Source: Pogonophryne albipinna
Lineage: Eukaryota; Chordata; Actinopteri; Perciformes; Artedidraconidae
Direction of reading: 5' to 3'
Length of the DNA: 64,000 nucleotides
Assembly (NCBI GenBank): GCA_028583405.1
Contig: CM053243.1
Location: forward strand, 48,198,688 to 48,262,687
Below are positions 1 through 11,772 of this stretch, piece by piece (the stretch's first letter is position 1; each line of letters opens with the position of its first letter). The notes under the pieces are model-generated. The model worked only from the letters and a program-made list of their open reading frames with translations. It was not told the origin of the DNA and ran no database searches. The position numbers and the translations under genes were made by a program.

Positions 1-1249
1 TGAAGTCGCCAACAGGTGATATTACAACAGACCCTGCTGAAATCAGTAATATCTTCTCAGACTACTATTCTGAATTATACACCTCAGAGTCTTCTCCACA
101 GGATTGGGACAGCCCTAACCCCTTAGAAACTCTAGCTTAACCCCAAGTTGATGGAAGATGTTCTGGTGATCTGGGAGCTCCGTTAGCCTCTGTTACTTCA
201 GAGATGGTTATCAAATCTTTACAGAGCGGTAAATCGCCTGGTCCTGATGGATACTCCACAGAGTTTTTTAAAACGTTTTGTTCTGTACTTGCCCCGATCC
301 TGCTGAGTATTCAATGATGCCTTTCTGAAAGGCCAGTCACCACCTACTTTGTCTGAGGCATCAATCACTCTATTGTTGAAGAAAGATAAGGACCCACTCT
401 TGTGTGGCAGTTATAGGCCGATATCCCTTTTAAACGTAGACTTTAAGATCATGGCTAAGGTTCTATCTAGCCGTCGATCCCGACCAGGCAGGCTTTATCT
501 CAGGACGAAAGTAATTTTTTAATACCAGAAGGTTGTTAAACATTATTTATTCTCCCTCTACTAGTTCCCCTAAAGTTGTTCTCTCTTTGGATACGGAAAA
601 GGCATTCGACAGAGTAGAGTGGGGATATCTGTTCTATGTACTTAACAAATGTGGTTTCAGCAGGGACTTTGTTTCATGGATTCAACTCCTCTATACATCT
701 CTGGTAGCTTCAGTAAACGTCAACGGTGTTAAGTCTGGTCTGTTCTCGCTCTCTCGCAGAAATAGGCAGGGTTGCCCTCTATCTCCGTCATTATTTGCGC
801 TCGCCGTCGAGCCTCTCGCCTTATGGCTTCGTAGTGAGGAAGGATTTAGGGGCATCACGCGCTTCGGTTTTTTGCATAAGCTCTCTTTGTATGCAGATGA
901 CCTTTTACTGTACATTTCCAGCCCATCGTCCTCCCTTCCTATAATTCTAAGAATTTTAGAGCAATTTAAGAAGCTATCTGGCTACAAACTCAACCTCCAG
1001 AAAAGCGAATATTTCCCTGTTAACACCCTCGCTGAAAAACTTCCCAAGCTCTCTTTCCTTTTAAGAAGGTCTCAGAGGGATTCAAATACCTGGGTATTCA
1101 TATTACTAAATCGTTTACAGAGCTTTTTGCCAAGAACCTTAGTCCATTAGTAGAGCACTTCAAAGCAGACTTTCTCCTTAATGGGACACATTAATTTGAT
1201 AAAAATGGTGGTGCTACCTCGGTTCTTATATTCCTTCCAACATATTCCA
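1..1249 (+). mobile_element. L1-clade LINE ORF2 remnant, 5' half (reverse transcriptase)
   Basis: Decayed reverse transcriptase of an L1/Tx1-type non-LTR retrotransposon. Visible blocks are KSPGPDGYSTEFF (about 228-268), a broken RPIS block (about 415), the open piece 533-1150 with SLDTEKAFDRVEWGYLFY, RQGCPLSPSLFALAVEPLA and the catalytic YADDLLLY (about 885-915), and the post-RT block LIKMVVLPRFLYSFQHIP ending near 1248. At least three frameshifts or stops occur before 533. The element continues at 5616, the gap being an L2 insertion. Transposition function is lost. Confidence 0.88.
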
Positions 1250-1350
1250 GAATGCACCAAAGTTAATGTGGCGTCAGTGTGTAGATATGCTAAAACAATG
1301 TCGGACAGCGTAATTTCTCTGGTCCCCTCCCCAATCTGATCAATGATGAC

Positions 1351-1545
1351 ATGTATAGCCGCATGTCATCATTTCAGCGCTGGTTGTCTTGGTGGTGCCC
1401 AGCAAACAATGTGGGCTTCGTAAATAATTGGACAGCCTTCTGGGGAAAACCTGGTCTGATTAAGAGAGACGGCATTCATCCTACTTTGGAAGGTGCAGAT
1501 CTCATTTCGGCAAACATTTCAGGGCTTTGTGGACTTAATCCATGA
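1351..1545 (+). pseudogene. L2 LINE SGNH-hydrolase-like domain, C-terminal remnant
   Basis: Open stretch containing MSSFQRWLSWWCPANNVGF and KRDGIHPTLEGADLIS. The DGIHP motif is the block V Asp-x-x-His of SGNH/GDSL esterases found in the ORF upstream of the endonuclease in CR1/L2-type LINEs. Only the last part of the domain remains, so this copy is 5'-truncated or decayed. Confidence 0.6.
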
Positions 1546-1737
1546 CAAACTGGAGTTGAGACCAGGAGGCGGAGTCGCAGTCTTACACGCTTCTCTGCGC
1601 TCTCCTGCAATAAAATACCCAATATTAGCGGTGTGTGTGTCTGCCCAAGGACAATTAAAGGTAAAACCTAATAGAGGTGTCATACATAATAACCTAATAA
1701 AAGTAAATGTAACAACTACTACAGTGCAACAAAACAG

Positions 1738-2490
1738 GAATATTAAATGTGGTCTCTTAAACATAAGATCTCTAGCATCTAAAGCAATATTGGTAAATGA
1801 TTTAATATCAGATTATAATATTGATATATGCTGTCTCACTGAAACTTGGTTGAGACATGAAGAATATGTCAGCATAAATGAGGCCACTCCACCCAGCCAT
1901 ATCAATACTCATATTGCCCGAGGCGTGGGCCGAGGAGGTGGAGTTGCAGCAATCTTTGACTCAAGTTTACTTATCAATACTAAACCAAAATTAAATTATA
2001 CCTCCTTTGAAAGTCTCGTTTTTAGTCTTACGCATCCGACCTGGAAAACTTTGCAGCCAATCTTATTTGTTACAGTGTACCGTGCACCAGGTCCTTATTC
2101 AGAATTCTTATCAGAATTCTCTGAGTTTTTATCAACTTTGGTCTTAAAACAGATAAAGTAATTATCGTAGGTGACTTTAATATTCATGTTGACGATGATA
2201 AAAATAGCCTTACTGTTGCATTTAACTCTATATTAGATTCTGTTGGTTTCTGTCAGAGTGTAAATAAACCAACCCACTGCTATAATCACACTCTCGACCT
2301 TGTTCTGACTTATGGTATTGAAATTGAGCAACTATTAGTCGAACCGCATAATCCTGCTTTATCCGACCATTTCTTAGTAACTTTTGAAGTACTGTTACTA
2401 GACTACAAAGCATTAGTCAAAAGCTCCTGCAGCAGAAACCTATCTGTTAGTGCTATAGCCAAATTTAAGGAAGAGATTCCACCAATACTT
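1738..2490 (+). pseudogene. L2 LINE endonuclease (APE-type) remnant
   Basis: CGLLNIRSLASKA and CCLTETWL (with the catalytic Glu) open an exonuclease-endonuclease-phosphatase fold; the second half, in another frame after about 2155, has VIIVGDFNIHVDDD, THCYNHTLDLVLT and LSDHFLVTFEV, giving the GDFN, LDL and SDH motifs that cut target DNA. One frameshift near 2155 separates the halves and another near 2500 separates it from the RT. Confidence 0.85.
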
Positions 2491-2501
2491 AACTCGATAG
2501 C

Positions 2502-4620
2502 ATGTCTGCATGTAGGGAGGAAACTTATACAAAATGTACACCACCCCAAATTGATCATGTTGTTGATAGTGCTACAGATGCGCTGCGAATAAAATTAGAC
2601 TCTGTTGCTCCTTTGAAAAAGAAGAAAATAAAACAACATAGATTAGCTCCATGGCATAATGCCGAAACCCGCAAAATAAAGCAAAAGTCGAGACAACTTG
2701 AAAGGATATGGCGTTCCACTAAACTTGAAGAATCTCGTTTAATTTGGCATATTACTCTCAATGAATATAAGAAAGCACTGCGTAAAGCGAGAGCAGCCTA
2801 CTACTCTTCATTAATAGATGAGAATAAGAATAATGCAAGATTTCTTTTCAGCACTGTAGCCAGGCTGACAGAGAGCCATAGCTCGATTGAGCCTTCTATT
2901 CCCATAGCACTCAGTAGTAATGATTTTATGTGCTTTTTTAACGATAAAATTGTTACTCTTAGAAACAAAATTAATGACCTCTTGCCTTTGACCAGTATAG
3001 TGTTATCAACAGCTCCCGGAAACGTAAGTTCTAATATTACACTAGATAGTAAACTAGAATGCTTTTCAGCCATAACCTTGAACAATTAAATTCAATGATT
3101 CTCTCTTCTAAACCATCAACGTGTATGTTAGACCCAATTCCAACTAAGCTGTTGAAGGAAGTTTTTCCATTAATTAGCACTTCTTTATTAAATATTATGA
3201 ATATGTCTTTATTATCAGGCTATGTTCCACAATCATTCAAAGTAGCAGTGATAAAACCGCTTCTTAAAAAGCACAACCTCGATCCAGAGGTTTTAGCCAA
3301 TTATAGACCTATTTCTAATCTTCCGTTCCTCTCAAAAATTCTTGAGAAAGCGGTCGCAAAACAGTTGTGTGATTACTTAAAAAACAATGATTTATTTGAA
3401 GATTTTCAGTCTGGCTTTAGAACACATCATAGCACAGAGACAGCTCTGGTTAAAGTCACAAATGACATTCTAATAGCCTCTGACAAGGGACTTGTCTCTA
3501 TTCTTGTTTTGCTCGATCTCAGTGCTGCATTTGATACTATCGATCATGATATCTTATTGCAAAGACTAGAGCACTTAGTTGGCATACAGGGAACTGCTTT
3601 AGGCTGGTTTAGGTCCTATCTATCTGAACGCTCTCAGTTTGTACGTGTCAATGATGAATCTTCCACGCAAACCAAAGTTAGCCATGGAGTGCCACAGGGC
3701 TCAGTGCTGGACCTATTTTGTTCACATTATATATGCTTCCGTTAGGCAATATTATAAGGAATCATTCTGTAAATTTTCATTGTTATGCGGATGATACTCA
3801 ACTATATTTATCAATCAAGCCTGATGAAATTAATCATCTAAATAAAATTCAAGACTGCCTCAAGGACTTAAAAACGTGGATGACCTTAAACTTTTTGATG
3901 TTAAACACGACCAAAACTGAAGTTATTGTACTTGGCCCGAAGAATCTACGAAACAAATTATCTAAAGATATACTAACTATGGATGGCATTAATTTGGCCT
4001 CCAGTGAGACTGTAAGGAATCTTGGTGTTATATTTGATCAGGATTTATCCTTTAACGCCCACATAAAATCAATTTCAAGGACCGCCTACTTCCATCTACG
4101 TAACATTGCAAAAATCAGGCATATCTTGCCTCAAAACGATGCAGAGAAACTAGTCCATGCATTTGTTACTTCAAGGCTGGATTATTGTAACTCTTATTAT
4201 CAGGGTGTACCAAGAAGTCAGTCAAGTCGCTTCAGCTGATTCAAAATGCTGCAGCTCGTGTACTAACCAGAGTTAGGAAAAGGGACCACATTACTCCTGT
4301 TCTGGCTGCCTTACACTGGCTCCCTATAGAACACAGGATAGAATTTAAAATTCTTCTCGCCTACAAAGCCCTTAATGGGCAGGCGCCATCTTACCTTAAA
4401 GAACTCATACCCTACTGTCCTACTAGGGCATTGCGTTCCAAGAATGCAGGGTTGTTGGTTGTTCCTAGAGTCTCTAAAAGTACAATGGGAGCCAGAGCCT
4501 TTTCTTATCAAGCTCCACATTTGTGGAATCAGCTTCCTGTTTGTGTTCGGGCGGCAGACAGCCTATCCGTTTTTAAGATACGCTTAAGACCTTCCTTTTT
4601 GATAAAGCTTATAGTGATAA
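2502..4620 (+). pseudogene. L2 LINE reverse transcriptase and C-terminal domain
   Basis: Four overlapping pieces. 2502-3089: connector rich in Lys and Arg. 3059-3745: [42 protein letters not shown] and HGVPQGSVL. 3718-4239: the catalytic CYADDTQLYLS (about 3780-3815) and the thumb. 4236-4620: QNAAARVLTRVRKRDHITP, LHWLP, GARAFSYQAPHLWNQLP. All RT motifs are recognisable but three frame changes break the protein. Confidence 0.87.
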
Positions 4621-5615
4621 AATAAAATAATCTAATAAGAGTGCATTGACGTAGATACGTTGTGCCTCTTCACCTATACATTTGAGCTCTTACTCTTTCA
4701 CTTAAATCCTAAAAACTTAGATCTTATATTTAAAACTTTATCCAAAACCTTTCCCCTCTCTGACCTCTCGAGGTTCTAATAGAGGGTAACAAGTTGCAGA
4801 GAAGGCCTAGCCCGGCCCGGGAGTGTGGGAAGTAGCCACTCCTTACCTCTAACCAATTCAGGTTCCAGTGGGGACCTCTCTCCCTGCGTGTGCCTCTCCA
4901 TCTCTGTTTCCTACTTCTTACTTGCTACCCTTTTCCCTCAACCTATCCTAAGGGAGTGCATGTATGTAGACACGTTAGTTTAGCTGCTATAGGCTTGGAC
5001 TGTTGGGGGGGGCACCTCACTCCGTCTTTCTGGCTGTTTGTACCTGTCTCATGTTCGGATTAACCCAGCTTCCCCCAAATCTCTTTTTTTGTCTCCATCT
5101 ATATGCTGGGATCCTGAGTCGAGGCTAATCCTGTTGCTGTGGTCGTGTGTCCTGGATCCTCTATCCTGAGTACTGGATCTAAGTCCTGGACTTCGAGTCG
5201 TGGCTGAACCGGTCTCTGCGGTCCTGCCTGACTCACCATACTACTTCCCTGATGGCACCCACAAGATTGCTGACATCCTCGTGGATTCATCTTCTTATTA
5301 TAGACACATGCATTTCCAAACATTTGGTCTACCTATGTTGTAAATGTATTATCTTTTCGATTTACACACGGCATCTATTGCACGTCTGTCCGTCCTGGGA
5401 GAGGGATCCCTCCTCTGTTGCTCTCCCTGAGGTTTCTCCCATTTTTCCCTTTAAACTGTGGGGTTTTCTCTGGAAGTTTTTCCTTGTACGATGTGAGGGT
5501 CTAAGGACAGAGGGTGTCGTATTGTCATACTGATATTCTGTACAAACTGTGAAGACCACTGAGACAAATGTAACATTTGTGATATTGGGCTATATAAATA
5601 AACATTGATTGATTG
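4621..5615 (+). repeat. L2 LINE 3' UTR and tail
   Basis: About 1 kb after the ORF2 stop, ending in TATATAAATAAACATTGATT and a TGATTGAT microsatellite tail. Sequence from about 5230 matches the tails at 54300-54908 and, reversed, 57131-57548. No coding signal. Confidence 0.8.
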
Positions 5616-6229
5616 ATTCCAATATTTATAAATAAATCCTTTTTCTCAGCACTTTACCAGCAGATTAATTCTTTTTTATGGTGCAACAAGAGGGCTTGAA
5701 GGTGGCCTGGCCCTGCCTAATCTCCGCCAATATTATTGGGCATGTAATATTAATAAGCTTCTTTTTTGGAACACTAATTTGGCACAGGGCGAACACCTTC
5801 GATGGGCCCAGATGGAGGCTTCCTCTTCGGGTCTCCCACTTTGGTCGGTGGTATGTTCTCAATTGCCCTTTCCAATTCAACAAGTTGCTTGCAATCCGAT
5901 TGTAACTAACACTTTACAGATTTGGGGTCAGTTTAGGAAGCAGTTTGGCTTACAAGCGTCATCAGGTCTAGCCCCGGTCTATCGCAATCACCTTTTCCTA
6001 CCGTCGTGCTCGGATCCTGTCTTCCGGACTTGGTCAGACAAAGGCCTGTGGTCTATTAATGACCTTTATGCTGGTGGTGTTTTCTCTTCGTTTGCAGATT
6101 TAGCCAACAAATTTGACCTTCCAAGTTCTCACTTGTTCCTATTCTTTCAGATCAGGCACTTTGTGGAAAATAAATACCCCCAACTTCCAGGCCGGCTTCC
6201 TGATTTGATAATTGATTATTTTCTATCAC
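5616..6229 (+). mobile_element. L1-clade LINE ORF2 remnant, 3' half
   Basis: Continuation of the L1 interrupted at 1249. It reads INSFLWCNKR, a damaged segment, then LAQGEHLRWAQMEASSSG, WSDKGLWSINDLY and FPLSSFADLANKF-like sequence with HLFLFFQIRHFVENKYP, the typical C-terminal region of fish L1 ORF2. It ends at a TTAA (6230-6233) where another element starts. Confidence 0.82.
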
Positions 6230-6960
6230 TTAACCTGTTGAACCCCATCGACCCGCCCCCGGGCGGAAAAACGCATAATCTGCAGGAAACAGCGTCTAAG
6301 GGCTTCTTAATATTTAATGAACTATGAATGTTTTATATCCATGTAACGGGAAGAAACTCAGCTAACTGATCATTATTTAATTTTTTTGCAAAACAACTCA
6401 CAAAGCTAACGCTGAGCCTCTGAATTAGCCACGAGCGAAAAGATGCTAACGGCGGTTGCACAGAAAACACGGAATAATACCCTTATTACTTATCGTAACT
6501 GCAAATCCAACCCATTGATTAGCATTGTGAGAGTACACAGAATCGATAGGTATCTATATCATCACTCCATGATAAGAACTCGCGACAATATTAACAAAAA
6601 CAGACATCAAAACACGTGGCGCTAGGTAGCCAAAACGGCAATAGGTCTTACCTCTGTTGTTGTCTGATCAAAAGTTGTCTTCAATGGCATTAAAACGATA
6701 AAAATGCTGCTGAAGGTTAATCCATAGGTTAATCCAATGTGTCTGTGTCACTTTGAAATGATTTCTGATAATCCATAAGCAATAAACCTACTTTTCCGTT
6801 TTCAGATTTCAGAGCGTGAGACAGCTTTCGCTCTGGTCAAAACTGCATGCGCATAGCCCCCACTTTTTTTTGGTAACGTTGCTGCGTCATGACATCACCA
6901 TTTACGTCACTGATTTTCTCCCCACACTGCTCACAACAACAATGGGGGACTGCGTGGGTC
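6230..6960 (+). mobile_element. piggyBac-like non-autonomous element, copy 1 (far end unresolved)
   Basis: Begins TTAA-CCTGTTGAACCCC exactly where L1 similarity stops. Positions 6300-6890 match the reverse complement of 12990-13560 (for example GTTTCTTCCCGTTACATGGA reversed, the 'aatccataggttaatccaat' stretch and the AGCCCCCAC stretch). TTAA target and CCY-type ends suggest piggyBac. The far end is not identifiable, so the boundary near 6960 is approximate. No coding capacity. Confidence 0.55.
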
Positions 6961-7240
6961 GAAGATCGTGTTGCTATTAATTATACGAAGCCAGATTAAA
7001 TTAAATAACTACTTCTCAACCCTTATACTTTTCTCCAGTGTGCCGTGGTTCATTGTTTATTAATGTGGTTCAGGGGTATTTTTTCCAACGCTGCAGTGCT
7101 GTTCGTCCACCGGAGTTTAGTCTACCGTTAACTCACGGCAGAGTTTAGTCTCCCGTTAACTCACGGCAGAGTTTAGTCTTCCATTAATTCACGGCAGTGG
7201 TCGCTGGAAAGTATTCACTGTCTGACTGTCACACAAGCAG
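6961..7240. other. unassigned spacer with tandem repeat
   Basis: No gene or recognised element. Contains the three-unit 28-bp repeat listed separately. Confidence 0.5.
7113..7196. repeat. 28-bp tandem repeat, 3 units
   Basis: Units start with GAGTTTAGTC at 7113, 7141 and 7169 and end in TCACGGCA. The third has three or four substitutions. Confidence 0.9.
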
Positions 7241-7375
7241 TGTTGGGCGCGTTACAAAAGTAACAGAGTTACAGTAATATATTAAATTACTTTGTTACAG
7301 CAAAAAGTAACGCATTACTAATGAAATGTGGGTAATATATTACCCGTTACAATACTCAGTAACGCAGTTACAACA
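7241..7375. mobile_element. hAT-type element end fragment
   Basis: Starts CAGTGTTGGGCGCGTTAC and continues with GTTAC/GTAAC-rich sequence, the terminal region of a common fish hAT family. The other end was not found; it lies against the gypsy LTR. Confidence 0.5.
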
Positions 7376-7577
7376 CATTTTAACCCGAAATTAAATGGTG
7401 TTTTATTTTTTTAAGAATGTACTAACAGAACTGCGACTCCGGTTCATCACATACTTTGCATAACAACATAGCCCCCAGTTCCTCTTCTATGCTTATTGAA
7501 CGGCAACAACTTCAATGTCACAGTGCCACCTAGTGGACTGGTGAACTAACATGCAATGATATGACCTTACAACATCA
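7376..7577 (-). repeat. gypsy element 1, partial 3' LTR
   Basis: On the minus strand a purine tract GAGGGGAAGG is followed by TGATGTTGTAAGG, the expected polypurine tract and LTR start, 127 bp after the pol stop region. The LTR is cut off by the hAT fragment, so its end and target duplication are missing. Confidence 0.6.
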
Positions 7578-7703
7578 CCTTCCCCTCAAGCAGGTTATAT
7601 ACATCCAACAGGAACATTGTAAAACAAATGTTTTATTAAACCTAACAGGTGACTCACAACAGTATTATCTATTCCCTTCTTAGCTCAGCTGGAAGTCTTT
7701 AAG

Positions 7704-10208
7704 TTAACTGGGTAACTTAGTCTCTCTTTTTGACTGTCTCTTCCCTGGACTTGTATTTTCCACAGTTCCATGGACCCTCTCTGCTGCTGCAGCTTCTGTA
7801 GCTGCTGGCTCTTCCAACTCGTCCCCACTGAGCACCACATTCTCAACGTCCTGCCATGTCTCTCCTTTTTCGGCTGCCTGACTTAGCTGAGTCGAGTCAG
7901 TCTGTTGTCTTTCATGGTCTTTTTCTGGTCTTTGGTGGTGAGCATGAATCTGGTCCACATGTCTCCTGACTACTCTCCCATCACCCAGCATCACTTTATA
8001 TGACACTGGCCCTGTCACAGACTCTATGATTCGTGAAATCCACTTGGGTCCAAGACTGAAGTTTCTCATCAGCACTGAGTCTCCTGTTTTGAACCAGCGT
8101 CCCTTTGCCTTTTTGTCATGATCTCTTATTTGTCTTTCCTGTTTTTCTTTCACCTTCATGCACAGATCTGGATTAATTTAATCCAAACAGCAACGTAGCT
8201 TCCTCCCGAGAAGCAGCTCTGCTGGTGACAGACCTGTTGTAGTCTGAGGAGTCACACGATAACTAAATAACACTCTGGCTACCTTGGCTGTCAGTGTGCC
8301 TTCTGGACATTTTTTCATCATCCTTTTAAATGTCTGTACCCCTCTCTCTGCTAACCCGTTACTGGAGGCGTGATAGGGTGCCAAGGTCACATGACGGATA
8401 CCATTTCTTTTCAGAAAATCTTCGAACTCTGTGCTGATGAAACAGGTGCCATTATCAGACACCAACAATTCAGGCAGTCCATGGTTACTGAAACTGGTAC
8501 GCAGGCACTCAATTGTAGTGGCTGAAGTGGCAGAATTGACTGGAACCACATCCATCCATTTTGAGTGTGCATCGATGAGCACAAGAAACATCTTCCCCAT
8601 GAATGGCCCAGCATAATCCACATCAATACGACTGGCCAATCCCAGGGGTGTAACGGAGCTGATGCCGGAACATTTCGGTGCTCTTGACATGTTATACAGG
8701 ACTTAACAGTATCCTCTACATCCTTGTCGAGCTTTGGCCACCATACATAGCTCCTAGCCAGTGCTTTCATCCTGGACACTCCCGGATGGCATTGATGAAG
8801 CTGTCTCAAAACACTTTCTTGGCCTGGCTTTGGCACACTAACACTTGCGCCCCACAACACACACCCATTTTGGATACTGAGATCATGTTTCCTCACTGCA
8901 TAAGGGCCAAATCTCTTTTAATTCTGATGACCAGCCTCTGTTTACCAATTCCCGCACCCGTGAGAGTACTGGATCCTTGTCTGTCCATACTTTCACTTGG
9001 TCAGCAGTCACAAGTGTGATGTCAGCACTCTCCAGCATGAGAACCCTCTCTTCTGGCCTCCCCAGGTCAGGTTTCTCTGGTAGGGGCAGGCGGCTCAGTG
9101 CGTCTGCATTGTTGTGGTACTTCCCTTCTTCGTACACTATGGTGTATTCATAGGCTCTCAAGGTCACGGCCCAACGTTGGATCCTCGGTGATGCCATTTG
9201 GGGTACTGCTCGCATCTCACTGAAAAGTGACAACAGGGGCTTGTGATCCGTCACTATAGTAAACTTCCGTCCATAGATGTACTTGTGGAAGCGTTTTATT
9301 CCAAAAATCACTGTCAAGTTGTGAGTAGTTTTTCTCTGCAGCATTTAATGTCCGTGATGTAAATCCAATGGGTCTTTCAGTTCCATCTGGCATGCGATGT
9401 GAGAGCACAACACCTAATCCATATGGTGATGCGTCACATGATGGCACAATGTCCTTCTCTGGGTCATAATGCACCAACACTTCAGCTGACTGCATCATGT
9501 CTTTTGACTTTTCAAACGCTGTCTGTTGTGCATCTTCCCACTGCCACTTTGTGTCTTTTTTTAGCAGTTTGTGCACTGGAGCAAGGATGGTTGACAGACT
9601 GGGCAGGAACTTGTTATAATAGTTTAACAGTCCTAGATATGCTTTGAGCTCGGTCACATTTGAAGGTGTGGGTGCATCCTTGATTGCTTCCACCTTCTCA
9701 TGCACAGGGTGCAGTCCTGTGGCATCCACCTTATGACCTAGAAACATCACTTCCTCACTCATGAACGAACACTTAGTTCTTTTTGAGCCTGAGACCGGCC
9801 TCCTGTAGCCGTTTCAACACAAGGACAAGAGTCTGCAGATGCTCTTTGTCGTCTTTCCCTGTCAGCAGGATGTCATCCAAGAATATTGCCACTCTAGGGA
9901 TGCCCTGTAGCAGTCTCTCCATGGTCCGTTGAAAAATAGCTGGGCTAGATGATACTCCGAAAGGTAACACTTTGTACGTGAATAAACCCTTGTGTGTATT
10001 TATGGTCACATATGTTTTTGCTTCTTCATCCAAAGGGATTTGGTGATATGCATGACTGAGATCTAGCTTTGTGAACTTCTGTCCACCTGACAGGTTGGCA
10101 AACAAATCCTCAATTCTGGGAATTGGATACGGCTCCAGTTTTGATACTCGATTTACAGTCAGTTTGTAATCACCGCACAACCTTACTGAGTCATCTGGTT
10201 TTAACACC
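7704..10208 (-). pseudogene. Ty3/gypsy element 1 pol (RT, RNase H, integrase), broken
   Basis: Read from 10208 downward. RT: LCGDYKLTVN, FTKLDLSHAYHQIPL, LPFGVSSSPAIFQRTME and the catalytic FLDDILLTG (9773-10207). Connection and RNase H: LGHKVDATG, LGLLNYYNKFLPSL, CDASPYGLGVVLSH, FTIVTDHKPLL (8883-9762). Integrase: the HHCC finger with SCITCQEHR, then DYAGPF, SDNGTCF and LAERGVQTF (8178-8896). A C-terminal chromatin-proximal tail follows at 7704-8159. At least four frame changes; gag and protease are absent. RT is interrupted at 10208 by a solo LTR and resumes at 10920. Confidence 0.88.
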
Positions 10209-10914
10209 TTGTTACGGCTGCTGTTTCTGCCTGCTCGGTAACCTGTCTGGGATTGTCTGCAGCTGTGTGTGTGATTATGTAAATGAGCTGTGTGGTTGCC
10301 CCAACGTCATTGGCTGTCATCTCCTGGTCCACTTCCGAGGACACTGATTGGAGCACGCCGGGCCCGACGTTCTCCAATCCCTGTGCAAGCCCAGCGCACA
10401 CCTGCTGGAGAGGACTACAAAGCCTGGGAACAATTATCACTCGGGAGGCTCTGTGTTGTGAGACAGACGCCTCTACCTCCTGTTGTGCTTACTTGTTATG
10501 CTCGTTAATCCATTGAATTTCTGTGTTTTGTTATACTGCGTAGCAGCGTGTTAAAGCAGTGTTCTGTGTTTAGTGTTGTGAGTAGTATCCAGGTTAGCTT
10601 AGCGGTTAGCGCCTGTGGATTAGCATCAGCTGTGTTTTGTTACAGCCCTTTTCAGTTCATGTACCACGTTTTAGTGAGGTTTTTGTTTCCCTTTTGTACT
10701 GATTATTGCTGTGTATAATCTGTTAAACTCTCTTTTGGAGTCTCTTTATTTTGGTTGTTGTCAACCAGCGTTTGGTCCTTTGTTTGTGTCAAGCTTGCCT
10801 TATTATTTTGTTTCACGACTAATAGTTATAATAAAACCACTTATAACTTTTACCAATTCCACTCTGGTTTGTGTTGCTTCCCTTTGGTTCCCCTAGCCCA
10901 GTAGGGAACGTAAT
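10209..10914 (+). mobile_element. solo LTR-like insertion in gypsy 1 pol
   Basis: The RT reading frame stops at 10208 and resumes at 10920; ACACC is present on both sides (10204-10208 and 10915-10919), the 5-bp duplication typical of LTR elements. The ends are near-inverted (TGTTACG at 10210 and CGTAATA at 10908-10914). An AATAAA at 10830-10835 on the plus strand suggests orientation. About 705 bp with no ORF. The parent family is not recognised. Confidence 0.72.
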
Positions 10915-10919
10915 ACACC

Positions 10920-11016
10920 GGTACCACAGGCTCTGCCCACTCTGCATATTTTACCGGTTCAATTATCTCCTGGGCTAGGAGACGGTCCAGTTCGGCCTCA
11001 ACCCTTCCTCTCATTG
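10920..11016 (-). pseudogene. gypsy element 1 pol, start of RT
   Basis: Minus-strand reading [26 protein letters not shown] is the N-terminal RT block of gypsy elements; it joins the LKPDDS block on the other side of the LTR insertion. It ends abruptly at a mariner fragment. Confidence 0.82.
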
Positions 11017-11396
11017 CAGGGGTGCATTATGAAGCACAAAATACAACAACGGAGACCCTGGACTGTTGAGCAACTGAAGTCGTACAGCAAGCAAGAATGA
11101 ACAATTAGCGTCATCGATTCCCAAACAGTTATTGAGTGTTGTTAGAAGGAAGGTGATGTAACACAGTGGTAAACATGCCCCTGTCCCAGCTTTATTGGAA
11201 CGTGTTGAAGGCATCAGATTAAAAACGAGTGAATATTTGCAAAAAGGGTTAGGGTTTATCAGTTTGACCATTATATATATATATCTTGTCTTTGTAGGGT
11301 ATTCAATTGAATATAGGTAAAAAGGGATTCGCAAATCATTTTTATTTACATTTTACACAAAGTCCCAACTTCATTGGAATTTGGGTTTGTAGTTCT
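11017..11396 (+). mobile_element. Tc1/mariner-superfamily 3' fragment
   Basis: Opens with a transposase C-terminus ([19 protein letters not shown]) and ends in CAACTTCATTGGAATTTGGG, the inverted terminal repeat of this fish family. The same transposase end occurs at 29770-29890. The 5' part is missing. Confidence 0.7.
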
Positions 11397-11772
11397 CACC
11401 TTCATGTTATACAATGAAGGAAATAATTATTTGATCACTTTCCAATTTTGCAAGTTTACCAACTTACAAAGAAATGAACCATTTATAATTTTAATGGTTG
11501 GTTTATTTGACTAATGAGAGACATATCAAAAAGAATATCCAGAAATGTACATTAAAGAAGAGATATTAATTGATTTGCATTTAATTGTGTGAAATAAGTA
11601 TTTGATCCCCTTGCAACAAAAATAATTCTGGCTTCCACAGACGGGTTACATAAGTCCTCTTCCTTTAAAAAAGTGCTCCTAATCTCAACTTGTTACCTGT
11701 ATAAAAGACACCTGTCCACAGAATCAATCAATCAGATTCCAACCTCTCCACCAAGAATAAAGAGCTGTCTAA

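Larger units (their letters stand above)
1250..5615 (+). mobile_element. L2-clade LINE, nearly full-length, inserted in the L1
   Basis: Order of parts: end of an SGNH-like (esterase) domain, endonuclease, reverse transcriptase, C-terminal domain, 3' UTR and a short TGATTGAT tail, as expected for fish L2 (Maui-like) elements. It splits the L1 between FQHIP and IFINKSFF; ATTCCA occurs at both edges (1244-1249 and 5616-5621), a plausible target-site duplication. Frameshifts near 2155, 2500, 3060-3090, 3715 and 4230 inactivate it. Other pieces of the same family lie at 24236-25085, 54067-54908 and 57131-57548. Confidence 0.88.

Noticed and set aside
7113..7196. CRISPR-like repeat array
   Set aside because: Units are directly adjacent with no spacers, in a eukaryotic genome.
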